From: Chamaecrista fasciculata
Taxonomy: Eukaryota > Streptophyta > Magnoliopsida > Fabales > Fabaceae
Assembly (NCBI GenBank): GCA_003254925.1
Contig: QANZ01017980.1
Span: forward strand, 67,291-131,290
Direction: 5' to 3'
Length of the DNA: 64,000 bases
The notes below the pieces were generated by a model that worked only from the letters and a program-made list of their open reading frames with translations, was not told the DNA's origin and made no database searches. Positions 49,200 to 59,600 of the stretch are shown here, one piece after another. The number at the start of each line of letters is the position of its first letter. The stretch's first letter is position 1. Position numbers and translations under genes: made by a program.

Positions 49200-50568
49200 A
49201 AATGAAGTGCAGTCTCTGGGGGTTTGAGGTCGTCGGATCCTGCAAACGAGAATGCACAGGGGGTTCCCTGTGATTCTTCTCCGATGCTTAAGTCAAATAG
49301 TTGATCAAGTGAGGAGAGTAATAATTTACTGGAGTAAGAATGGGTTACCCTTGAATGTGTGTGATCAGCTTGTATTTATCCACGTCCCTTTTGCCCCACT
49401 TGGGTCCGAGGTAGAAGAGGAACGTTGGGAGTGTTTTCGGGAATGCATGGTGAGCGGGTGGTAGTGTCTTGTTGATCTGACTCGACAGTTGTCACTGTTG
49501 ATTGTGAGTGGGTGGCCTAACCTTCCTTTTTTGGGAGTAAGTGATAGCCAAGAGTGTTTTTCGCCATATCCCTAGTCACGTGGTCTCAGAGGATCTTTGG
49601 ATTAAATGCCAATATCTTGGCATTTATTGCTTGAGTGGGAGGGGACTCCACCGGTTTGCTTTTGGCGTCGGGTCTCCCTTGTCCTTTGTATGAAGTTTGA
49701 AGGATGTATATCACTAGTCCCTCCGGATAGTACGAGGGGGGGTCGTCGGCAGGTACCCTCCAGGCGAGGGGTGTATATCACTAGTCCCTCCGAATAGTCC
49801 AAGGTGGGGGGGTCGTCGGCGGGTACCCTCCAGGCGAGGGGTGTATATCACTAGTCCCTCCGGATAGTCCGAGGGGGGGTCATCGGGGGGTACCCTCCGG
49901 GCGAGGGGTGTATATCACTCTAGTCCCTCCAGATAGAGGTACCCAAGTCCCTCCGGATAGTTCGAGGAGAGAGGGGGGTCGTCGGCGGAACCTTCCGAGT
50001 AACGGCTATCCGCTATCCCTGGAAGAGTCCGAGGGGAGTCGGCAGACCCTCCGAGTGATGGTATCCGCCAATTCCCAGGGGGTGGTTATTAGCCACCATT
50101 TGTCCTTTCCGAAAATTCAGACTGATGTGGCATCAGGAATTTGAAAAGTCTGGGGGACATGTGGCGTAACGGGAGAAAAGCGTAGTGGAGAAGTTTCATT
50201 ATTGAGCTTTGCGGTTACCCATGGTGCTGACATTGTCGTTGTCTTTTCAACTGCCTCTCTTTTTGAAATTTGGGGGTTTTTAAACCGCCATTTCGTTCAT
50301 CTCTGAGTTTTCGACTTGTTGCGACTTTTGCTGGAAAATTTTTGAGTGTCGTTGGTGAGAGTTGATTGAGTTTTCGTATTCCACAATGGTGAAATCTTCA
50401 AAGAAGTGGCCGACTCGTAAGGGGGGGAAAGGGAAATCGTCACCGTCGGGTCCTGATGACGGGATTCCTCTTGCGCGTCCCCTTAACCCTAGAACGACCC
50501 AAGAAAGGGGGATGACCGTTATTGAGAGGAGGGAAATGAAGGCAAATTGGGGATGGCCCACCATGGAA
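49200..50568 (+). mobile_element. Probable retroelement segment with tandem repeats, GC-richer than surroundings
   Basis: Base composition changes sharply at about 49,200, and the segment carries a 67-70 bp tandem array. It then leads into an ATG-led basic open frame (50386-50589) that stops where copia-LTR-like sequence begins. Leader repeats followed by a basic N-terminal reading frame suit the 5' part of a long retrotransposon. No LTR edge, primer site or pol domain was found, so the class is open. Confidence 0.45.
49706..49935. repeat. Tandem repeat, 67-70 bp units
   Basis: Units start gtatatcactagtccctcc at 49706, 49773, 49843 and 49910 (the last partial, with an inserted ct). Each continues with ggatagtccgagg, ggtcgtcggcggg and taccctccaggcgagggg. 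Degenerate half units continue to about 50060 (agtccgagggg, accctccgagt). Confidence 0.88.
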
Positions 50569-50589
50569 CTGATGGAGATTGTGCCCTAG
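50386..50589 (+). CDS. Open frame of unknown function, 3' truncated, probably transposon-derived
   Basis: Reads MVKSSKKWPTRKGGKGKSS, then PSGPDDGIPLARPLNP, then TVIERREMKANWGWP. It is strongly basic at the N-terminus and Pro-rich. The codons up to the GWP block look genuine; the last residues fall in sequence that resembles the start of another element's LTR, so the true C-terminus is lost. I do not recognise the protein. Confidence 0.35.
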   Translation: MVKSSKKWPTRKGGKGKSSPSGPDDGIPLARPLNPRTTQERGMTVIERREMKANWGWPTMELMEIVP

Positions 50590-50818
50590 GGCCAATCATT
50601 TTATTTATGTGTTATTTGAACATATATAGTTGTTGATTAATTTATAGAGATAAATTATGTTGTTATCATATTATTAGCGTGTTTACTATGATAGCGTCCT
50701 TGATTGATTATAAGATAATTAATCTAAAACTGTCCCTGGTCGATCATTCACGTGGGAACGTAAATGAACTAAGACCAGCATGACCTCGGTGTATAGAGAT
50801 ACATGCACTAGATGCTTC
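50569..50818 (+). mobile_element. Possible copia-type LTR start, cut by the assembly gap
   Basis: The sequence tgatggagattgtgccctag resembles the TGTTGG-AGAT..GCCCTAG start of many plant copia LTRs. It is followed by an AT-rich stretch that runs into N. The partner LTR and the duplication cannot be seen. Confidence 0.4.
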
Positions 50819-51140
50819 NNNNNNNNNNNNNNNNNNNNNNNNNNNNNNNNNNNNNNNNNNNNNNNNNNNNNNNNNNNNNNNNNNNNNNNNNNNNNNNNNN
50901 NNNNNNNNNNNNNNNNNNNNNNNNNNNNNNNNNNNNNNNNNNNNNNNNNNNNNNNNNNNNNNNNNNNNNNNNNNNNNNNNNNNNNNNNNNNNNNNNNNNN
51001 NNNNNNNNNNNNNNNNNNNNNNNNNNNNNNNNNNNNNNNNNNNNNNNNNNNNNNNNNNNNNNNNNNNNNNNNNNNNNNNNNNNNNNNNNNNNNNNNNNNN
51101 NNNNNNNNNNNNNNNNNNNNNNNNNNNNNNNNNNNNNNNN
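50819..51140. other. Assembly gap (322 N)
   Basis: An unsequenced run. The open frames reported across it are not real. Confidence 0.99.
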
Positions 51141-52103
51141 TAAGCTTTAAAGGAATTCAAATTGGGCCAAATAAAATAATAAAAAATTAAATGAATTTAT
51201 ATTGGGCGAAGAAAAATAATGGTTGTGCAGCCCAATTTTGCAAAGCTTTTATCTTTAGTTTCGGCCTCTTCCCCAAGTCATTTATCCTTACTAACATCGT
51301 GACTGCTTTGATATGTTGTTAGAATCCTCTTACTCAAATACTAATAATAGTCATTAAACTCGGACAAGAACAATTCACACATTGAAAATATAGCAACAAA
51401 GGCATCATTAACTGATTAAAACACCTAAAGTATAAATGACACAAATAAGATAGGCTAGCTTTTGACACGCCAATGAAGCAAATTGACTAGCAAAACGGTT
51501 TGCAAAATGCAGCTGCACCCACAAACATATATTAGGAAATCAAAATAACATTTTGATTTGAGGTTCCAGTAATCACAGACAAAATGCCAACCCCAATGAG
51601 ATGACCCTATCAGAAAAATGATGATAACTACTTTAATATATAGTTATACAATGACGGCAGTATACTGAAACTAACAGCTTTTGCAGCATATCAAATTCAA
51701 CCCCCAATATTCAATGTGGGCAACTCAACGTCATACAGAATATTAGTAAAATGAAATCAAAAAGTTCTGCTAATGTAACTCTAAAATTTTGACCACTGTA
51801 AAATGAAAAGGAAAGCAGATCAAAACTTGAAACATGATGAACCAATGCAACCACCAGTACATGCCAGTTTGTTCATTTCATAATGACTAATATAGTAATT
51901 AGCAACATAAAGAATGTATAGCATCTAATGTAGCTTATGGATAGATGAGCATGACATTGATACATGCTGAAGGGCTCATTCCATTAACCAAAAGTGTGGT
52001 TAATCAGTTCAAAAATATGGTGATTTAACCACTCCCACAGAATAGTTAACACACCCTAGCTAGGTTTATTGTTTTGTTTGTGGAGCATTAATATCATGCA
52101 CAA

Positions 52104-52500
52104 TGATCTAATACATCAAGCTTCCCCATTAAGGCCTAACTCACCCCAAAAGAGTTCTCAAGGGGAGAGAGTTGCCTCATTATATATATAGAGTTAGAAG
52201 GTCATTTAATCAAGTAATGTGAAACTTCAACACGCCCCCGATATAAGAATGTGAAGCTAATGGATTATTTTCAGGACAGCCTACAGTACGGCTCATCCAT
52301 CCATTTTATTCAATTACAGAAAACAACCATAACAAAAGCTCTATCCCTTGGAGGTGACATAATCTTTTAGCCACGTTGGTTGCCTTCTTGACCTCTGATC
52401 ACGTGTCCTTGCTGCTAACACATCCTCATCATTCACATTTGGGCCCTGCATACCATCTCCAGCAGATGGGTCATTGATTGGGTCATGATCTATATCAACT
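52104..52500 (-). mobile_element. Copia-derived insert supplying a terminal exon
   Basis: Homology to the parent intron stops at atcatgcaca (near 52104) and resumes at the splice acceptor near 52506. Between them, minus strand, lies ARTRDQRSRRQPTWLKDYVT, the Arg-rich 'RQPxWLKDYV' linker found before the reverse transcriptase in plant copia polyproteins. A stop follows, and about 30 bases later an AATAAA. No LTRs were seen. Confidence 0.6.
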
Positions 52501-53236
52501 ATTGTACCATCGCTTCCTGTTACGAGGGTGTAAAAGAAACTTAGCAGCATTCAAGGAAAAAAATCAAAAGAAAAGACTAATTAACTTACAATGACCTTCC
52601 ATAAAGTTTGGCTAAATTACAGTTTTACCCTTTTTTGTTTCAAAATTTACATTCAACTCCCTCTAACTTCTTTTCTGTCAATGCAAAAAATATTCTCTTT
52701 GGACAACATAGCTTAAGGCTTGTTTGGATAATTGGAGGGGGAGAGGAGGGAAAACTTTTCTCTTTGTTTGGGAAAGTGGTTCCTCTTCCAAAATACTCTA
52801 ATTTGGGATATTCAGAATTTATGATAAAAGTAGGAGAATGATGGATTAAAAGTTAATCTCTCATTTTTTTAATTCCTTTCTAATCATCAACTTTTCAAAC
52901 AAATGGAAGAGGTCTCAAACCTCTCCCCCTCCCTCCCGTTCTCTTCCTTAATCCTCAATCCAAACATACTAAGATAAAGGTAGTCAAGTCACTTTTTGGA
53001 TCAAGCTTGAAACTATTAATATGGTAGAAAAGATAGTTAAGTAATTTTATTGTTTTGAAAGAAAGACTAAGAAATTAATTTCATTTACAAAAAAATAAAT
53101 TACAAGGGAGGGTTTTGCAATATTAAGTGTGGTTTCTTAAATAAGTGGAATATCAAATGTAATTTAATCAAACCTCAAGTAAAGTTAACTACAATTTACA
53201 CAAAAGAAAACAAAAGACAAAATGTGAATTAATTAC

Positions 53237-53341
53237 TTAGAATGAAGTGAGATTCATGGGAGAACTTGAAAGGAGAAATTTCATATCCACCAAAGTCTTC
53301 TTCTGATTGTCCATTATCCTCAACCATTGGACTGTCACTTC
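53237..53341 (-). pseudogene. Fused exon: start of one PHL exon joined to the end of another
   Basis: Its acceptor side matches the parent exon at 58728 (GAAGTGACAGTCCAATGG) and its rest matches the second half of the parent exon 59213-59403 (GAGGATAATGGACAATC). The two share TTGA at the joint. The 105-base length keeps the entry phase of the first and the exit phase of the second, so it reads through in frame: VEDNGQSEEDFGGYEISPF. Confidence 0.75.
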
Positions 53342-54487
53342 CTGTTATGAGGGTGTAAAAGAAACTCATCAGCAGCATTCGGGGAAAAAAATCAAAAGAA
53401 AAGACTAATTAACTTACAATGACCTTCCATAACGTTTGGCTAAATTACACTTTTACCCTTTTTGGTTTTAAAAATTACATTCAGCTCCTTCTAACTTCTT
53501 TTCTGTCAATGCAAAAAATATGCTCTATGGACAACATATCTTATAAGACTATGATTTTGGCTTTAACAAAACAATAAAGGCAGTCAAGTCACTTTTTAGA
53601 TCTAGCTTGAAACTACTAATATGACAATAAAGACAGTTAAGTAATTTTATTGTTTTGAAAGAAATACTAACAAATTAACTTCATTTCCAAAAAAATAAAT
53701 TACAAGGGAGGGTTTTGCAATATGAAGTGTGATTTTTTAAATAAGAAATGTAATTTAATCAAACCTCAAGTAAAGTTAACTACAATTTACACAAAAGAAA
53801 ACAAAAGGTGAAATGTGAATTAATTACTTAGAATGATGTGAGATTCATGTAAGAACTTGAAAGGAGAAATTTCATATCCACCAGACTCTTCTGATTCTCC
53901 ATTATCCTCAAAACTTGCAAGGTGGAAACCAACCAGAGAAGAAGGAATCTGGCTAAAAAATGGCCTCTTTTCAGCAATTTGGTCAGATTTGTGCTTCTTG
54001 TTAACCAATCCATACCTGAAAGCAAAGAAAAGTACTTTCATACAATAAAATGATCCTGCATCAGTTATAAACTTTTCCCATGACTAAATTAAGGATTTTG
54101 TTTTTACCTCTCTGATATTCTCTGAATTTTTAAAAATCTGTCAATAGCAACATTATTGACTTCAACCGATGGCTTCGGGATTTTTGCATGAGCCGTACTC
54201 CTGCCACTCATGCTAACAATTGAATCAACCATTTCACTTTTCAAAACTTTAGAGAGTGAGCTTTTCTGTCGTACTTGTAAATGTCCGTTTTGCAAGGAAT
54301 TGCTATTTTGAGGCGAAAATAGATCCTTTACATTTCATTTCTCTACATTTCAAGAAAGAGAAAATAAGAGAGAAAAAGAGAAAGTGTATATTTTATATAT
54401 TATTATTTTATAGAATTCATATTTTCTCTCCCTCTTTCTCTCTCTCATTTCACAAGAAATGCATAGAAAAAGAAAGGAAAACATGTA

Positions 54488-55345
54488 ACAATACTCCTTA
54501 AACTTTGGCTCATTTGGAAGTAGGCTCTTAAACTATCAATTTTGAAAATCAAATCCTTAAACTTTGAAGGTTTAAGAATTAGATCCTTCCATCCATTTTT
54601 TCACTAACGATGTTAATTATTATTAAGATAAATTAAACTTTGGTATCGTATGATTTGACCATATTCCACTTTGGTACCTGTTGTTTAAAAAGTGATATTA
54701 TGGTACCTTGTGGTATTCTTCGTTAACAGAAATTGGAATTTTTGGAGTTATTTTGTAATTTTAACCATAACAATTTTTGCAAAAATTAAATATTGATCCT
54801 CAATATTTTTGGAAAATTACAAATAGGTCCCTAGATACATATTATCTAGGGACTAAAATGAAAAATATAAAAAATTTTTGGGGTCAAAACATAATATTTG
54901 AAAAATATAAGATAGAAGATAGGAATTACAAAATATTTCTAATTCTAGAAAAAGTTTGCAATCTAGTCCTATTAAGATATAAAATTTTGTGTTTTAAGGA
55001 CTATTTTGAAGATATTTAAATATTTATGGATGTTTTAGTAATTTCAACCTCTTTTTCCTGCATTAAAATTGTCTTTTTAACTCTCATAGATGGTTAAAAT
55101 TATGAAATAGCCTAAAAAATGTCAATTTTTGTATTAAAGCTTAGGGTACTAAAGTGTTAAGAGAAAATACCACAAGGTACCAGAATGCCACTTTTTAAAC
55201 CACAGGGTACCAAGGTGTAATTTATACTAATAATAATTAACACCGTTAGTGAAAAAATAGATGGAATGATCTAATTTCTAAACCTTTAAAGTTTAAAGGA
55301 TTTAATTTTCAAAATTGATAGTTTGTGGAGGATCCAATCTCGTAC
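54488..55345. mobile_element. Two nested palindromic MITEs interrupting the duplicate
   Basis: The outer arms are aatccttaaactttgaagg and ttcactaacg, with their inverses at 55250-55310. The inner element spans about 54633-55228 and belongs to the 'actttggtacc' family (aaactttggtatcg left, ggtaccaaggtgtaattt right). The flanking 9-mers are inexact. The cluster splits the duplicated large exon between ctattttgaggcg and caaacttccatctgcag. Confidence 0.65.
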
Positions 55346-55512
55346 AAACTTCCATCTGCAGCTGTTACATGAGAGTATTATTTTCTTTCTTCGGCCAGTG
55401 TATTAAAGTTATTCAATTAATTGATTTGACCCTAATTTGGGAGTTTGGGAAGAAATGGAATGGTTTGAAGTTTTTTTTCTCTTAAATGTAAATTTTTTTT
55501 CTAATTTTATTT

Positions 55513-55670
55513 TAAAAAATAAAGAAACTTTCGGTGAAGATGCAAAAGGTACAAAGTTTCTAANGGGACCAAATTGAAACCTTAGTCATAGTATTGGGAC
55601 CAAAAATGCACTTAAGCCTTTAAAAAATAAAGAAACTTTCGGTGAAGATGCAAAAGGTACAAAGTTTCTA
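55513..55670. other. Direct duplication around a single N, probable assembly join
   Basis: A 51-base block (taaagaaactttcggtgaag and following) occurs at 55513-55563 and 55620-55670, with an N at 55564 directly after the first copy. Part of a 'gggaccaaa' MITE lies between. Confidence 0.6.
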
Positions 55671-56662
55671 AAAATATGTCACAATTCAGGAAGTATTTAC
55701 AAATATTCCTTCAGAAAAATGTACTTAAACTAAACGACAAAAAACTCTTGAGCAGAGAAGGCTTTCATTTTCAAACCATGTCAAATTAGAGAAAATATAT
55801 GAGGAGCAAAAGATAAGAATTGAAAGAAAGTAGAAACAAATGGGAGACAAAGATTGATAGGAACCCTAAAACTTGATTTATTGCATTAATTGGGTACGCA
55901 TGGAGGAATGCTGATTGTGATAAGATATATAAAATGGGAAGTTTCAACTTTCAAGTACACATGCACATGCCTAGCCATCTATTGGTTATATGGCAAAAAT
56001 GTACTTAGAGTAACAAATTCTATGAAGCACCAAAAGTGATATAGTGATATATACGAAATGTATTGATGATATATATGTGTATATATTGAAAATTAAACAA
56101 ACTAATTTATTGAACACACCTAAGTATAAATGACACAAATTAGATAGGCTATCTTTTGACACGCCAATGCTCTTTCTAACAATCCTCAATTTTCTTAAGT
56201 TTTAAACCAAAGAAAGCCAATTCTTCCATTATTCCTATCACGAAAATATGTTGCTTCAAATTACAATCTTTTTCTTTTTGGTTTTTACTTTTTACCCTCA
56301 AATGCGCCAACATGTATCTTGTTCTACCATAACATACAATATTCATTTCATCTTGTTCCCATATTAAGGCACCTGTTGATTTCAAAACTCACGGGGTATT
56401 AAAGATAAAGAAGAAGCTGTCACAGAATATCCATCCCCAAAATCACTATTTTGAAATGGCTGTTTCATTTCATATACAAATATAGCCTATGATTGTAAGG
56501 ATTTTGTAATCAGTTGTACTAACTGCATAACCTGCTAAGTCAAAATGCTACATCCATACAAGTCTATAACCAGGTATTAGCATCAACAGTCAACACCATT
56601 CTAATTAATCCTATCTATACATAATAAGCATTTTCATCAAAATATCCATTTTTTGCTGCTAC
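55671..56662. other. Region 3' of the PHL-like gene
   Basis: No gene was seen. The piece 56117-56165 (cacctaagtataaatgacac and following) recurs at 51421-51465, where it joins directly to duplicated exon sequence; this marks the duplicate's 3' end. Confidence 0.55.
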
Positions 56663-59600
56663 CTACAGATCAGACCCATGAGTCCAGGAGTTAACGTCTG
56701 AACTTCCAGAACCTGATGATATGCTCCCATGGTTCCTCTGATGTAAAGCTGACATGGTAATGGGATTTAGTTGATGTGTGGACAACTGAGACATTTGATC
56801 ATGCTGTGAGAACACTAGAGGCTGAGGTGAACCCACATGATTAGCAACCTTTCGAGGCCGAAGCATTATTGGCCTAATTTCCTGTTGCTGCACCATAGGC
56901 AATTGCTGGCTTGTCTCGACTCGGGTCTCTCGATGACTGTCTAACATTTCTCATGTCAAGTGCATCTGGTTTGGCAGTAACTGCTGACAGGTTAGCAATT
57001 CTCTGGGTTGGCAATCCACATATCAAACCTCTTCCTTCAAGATCTTGGCTTGCGTTCAGTTTAGGCAAAGCTGCCAGTCTGTGATCTGAAAGTGCACCAA
57101 AAAGCTGCTTATCATTTAAACCTGACATATGCTCATTCTCAAGATTGTTACAGGAATTCAAAGTGTTTGGCCAGTGCACAATTCCGCCTGATAGTATAGG
57201 AGCAGATCCATTGTTGCCTGTGATATTACTATGGGAGCTAGAGCCCAAATCGATGTTTCTGATCCCTTGAATTCTATCATTAAATGGTACAATATCCCGG
57301 CCAATTGCAGAAGCACCCAAATTTAACCTTGAATGAAGTTCCTGCTCTTGCCTTTGTCTTAGCAGCTGCACTTGATACTGCAATAAAGAAAGTTTATTTG
57401 CACCTTGTTGCCACCATTGCTGCATGGACCTCACTTGCTGCATGAGATTGTGTGATGGCTGAGGCAACGAGCGACTATTTCCACTCATAGTGAAATTAAC
57501 TCCAGAGAGAATGTTTTGCAACCGTGATTGTGCCGAGTCATGTAACTGCATCCTATTACTCAAAGAATTTTGTAAGGGAGGCGATGATGGCCCAGCAGTC
57601 CATGTTGCAGAAGGAGGTTGAACTCTTCCAGATGTCAAAATGGCATTACTACCAACCAGCCGCTTTTCAATGTTTGGTCCACTGTCTGTGTTACAAGGTA
57701 CGGACCCAACATGATCACTAATTATGCAATATCCTTCACGAACCATCTGTATAGAAAAAGCATTATAACAAAGAACCACAAAAGAAAGAAACTGAAGACC
57801 TGAAGACATATTCATATTAAGATCAAATATAACTCACCAATGAAGCAAATTGACTAGCAAACTGGTTTGCAAAATGCAGCTGCACCCACAAACAGAGTCA
57901 GACTTAGGAAATCCAAATAACATTTTGATTTGAGATTCCAGTAATCACAGACAAAATGCCAACCCAAATGAGATAACCCTATCAGACTGCCACAGCGTAG
58001 CAGAAAAATGATGATAACTACTTTAATAGTTATACGACAGCAGTATACTGAAACAGCTTTTGCACATTTTAACTGAAGAACTTATTTTATGCAGCATATA
58101 AAATTCAACCCCCAATATTCCTTGTAAGCATCTCAACGTCATGCAGAATATTAGTAAAATGAAATCAAAAAGTCAAAAAGTTCTGTTGATGTAACTCTAA
58201 AATGTTGACCACTGTAAAATGAAAAGGAAAGCAGATCAAAACTTGAAACATGATGAACCAACCACCAGTACATGCCAGTATAGTAATCAGCAACATAATG
58301 ACTAATATAGTAATCAGCAACATAAAGAGTGTAGTATCTAATGTAGCTTATGGATAGATAAGCATGACATTGATGCTGAAGGGGCCCATTAACCAAAGGT
58401 GTGGTTAATCAATTCAAAAATATGATGATTTAACCACTCTCACAGAATAGTTAACACACCCTAGGTTTATTGTTTGTTGAGCATTAATATCATGCACATT
58501 TAGTCCATAAGCCCAATTTCCTCAATTTTACATTTTAAAAGACAGTTCAATAATAAATTCAAGTGCTATGACTCACAGAACTAGGAAAACTAGGTAAGAG
58601 AGGGAAGGAAATCCAACTTTCTCCTTCATATCCATAGTAAACCCCCACTTCAACTGTTCCCATTTCAACGTTTTCTAACAAGACCAGTTTAATGAGAGCT
58701 TCTTTGTCAACCACTGGTCTGTCGCTTCCTGTTATAAGGGGGTAAAAGAGACTCAGCAGCATTCAAGGAAAAAGAACCAAAATAAAAGACTAACTTACAA
58801 GACCTTCCATAAAGTCAGGCTAAATTACTCTTAATCATTTTTTTTGTTTCAAAAATTACATTCAGCTCCCTCTAACTTCTTTTCTTTCAATGCAAAATAT
58901 ATTCTCTATGAACAACATATCTTAAGACTATGATTTTGGCTTTAACAAAACAATAAAGGCAGTCAAGTCACTTTATAGATCTAGCTTGAAACTATTAATT
59001 TGACAATAAAGACAGTTAAGTAGTTTTATTGTTTTGAAGGAAATACTAACAAATTAACTTCATTTACAGAAAATAAATTAGAAGGGAGGGTTGTGCAATA
59101 TTAAGTGTGATTTTCAAATAAGAGGAATATCAAATGTAATTTAATCAACCCTCAAGTAAAGTGAACTATATTTACACAAAAGAAAACAAAAGACAAAATA
59201 TGAATTAATTACTTAGAATGATGTGAGATTCATGGGAAAATATCAATGTCCTAGTTTTCCGGTGATATCGACCAGAGTCTTCCGATTGTCCATTATCCTC
59301 AAAACTTGCAAGGTGGAAACCAACCAGAGGAGGAGTCTGGCTGAAAAATGGCCTCTTTAAAGCAATTTGGTCAAATTTGCGCTTCTTGTTAACCAATCCA
59401 TACCTGAAAGCAAACAAGAGTACTTTTATACAACAAAATGATCCTGCATCAGTTATACACTTTTCCCATGACTAAATTAAGGATTTTATTTTTACCTCTC
59501 CGATATTCTCTGAATTTTTAAAAATCTGTCAACAGCAACATTGACTTCAACCAATGGCTTCGGCAGGGATAAGTTTTCAACTGTCGGGACTTTTGCATGA

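Larger units (their letters stand above)
51462..55377 (-). pseudogene. Rearranged partial duplicate of the PHL-like gene
   Basis: This is a copy of the stretch 57838-59750 of the neighbouring gene, in the same orientation, with additions. Minus-strand order: a tail of the big exon (54104-54320, with its upstream end at about 55345-55377 across an inserted MITE cluster); the YGLVNKK exon (53828-54015); a fused extra exon (53237-53341); an acceptor leading into a copia-derived exon (52341-52505); and the small LHFANQF-type exon (51462-51504), orphaned. Splice motifs and phases (2, then 1 to 2 joins) are kept up to a TAG stop at 52341. The Gln-rich last exon of the parent and all N-terminal exons are absent. 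It may be transcribed as a chimeric short gene, but the interrupted 5' end makes a pseudogene the safer call. Confidence 0.8.

Noticed and set aside
49602-50144. Open frames on both strands over the tandem array
   Set aside because: A 67-70 bp repeat with few AT-rich stops stays open by chance on both strands; no domain signature.
50744-51190. Open frames of more than 110 codons
   Set aside because: They consist almost wholly of N.
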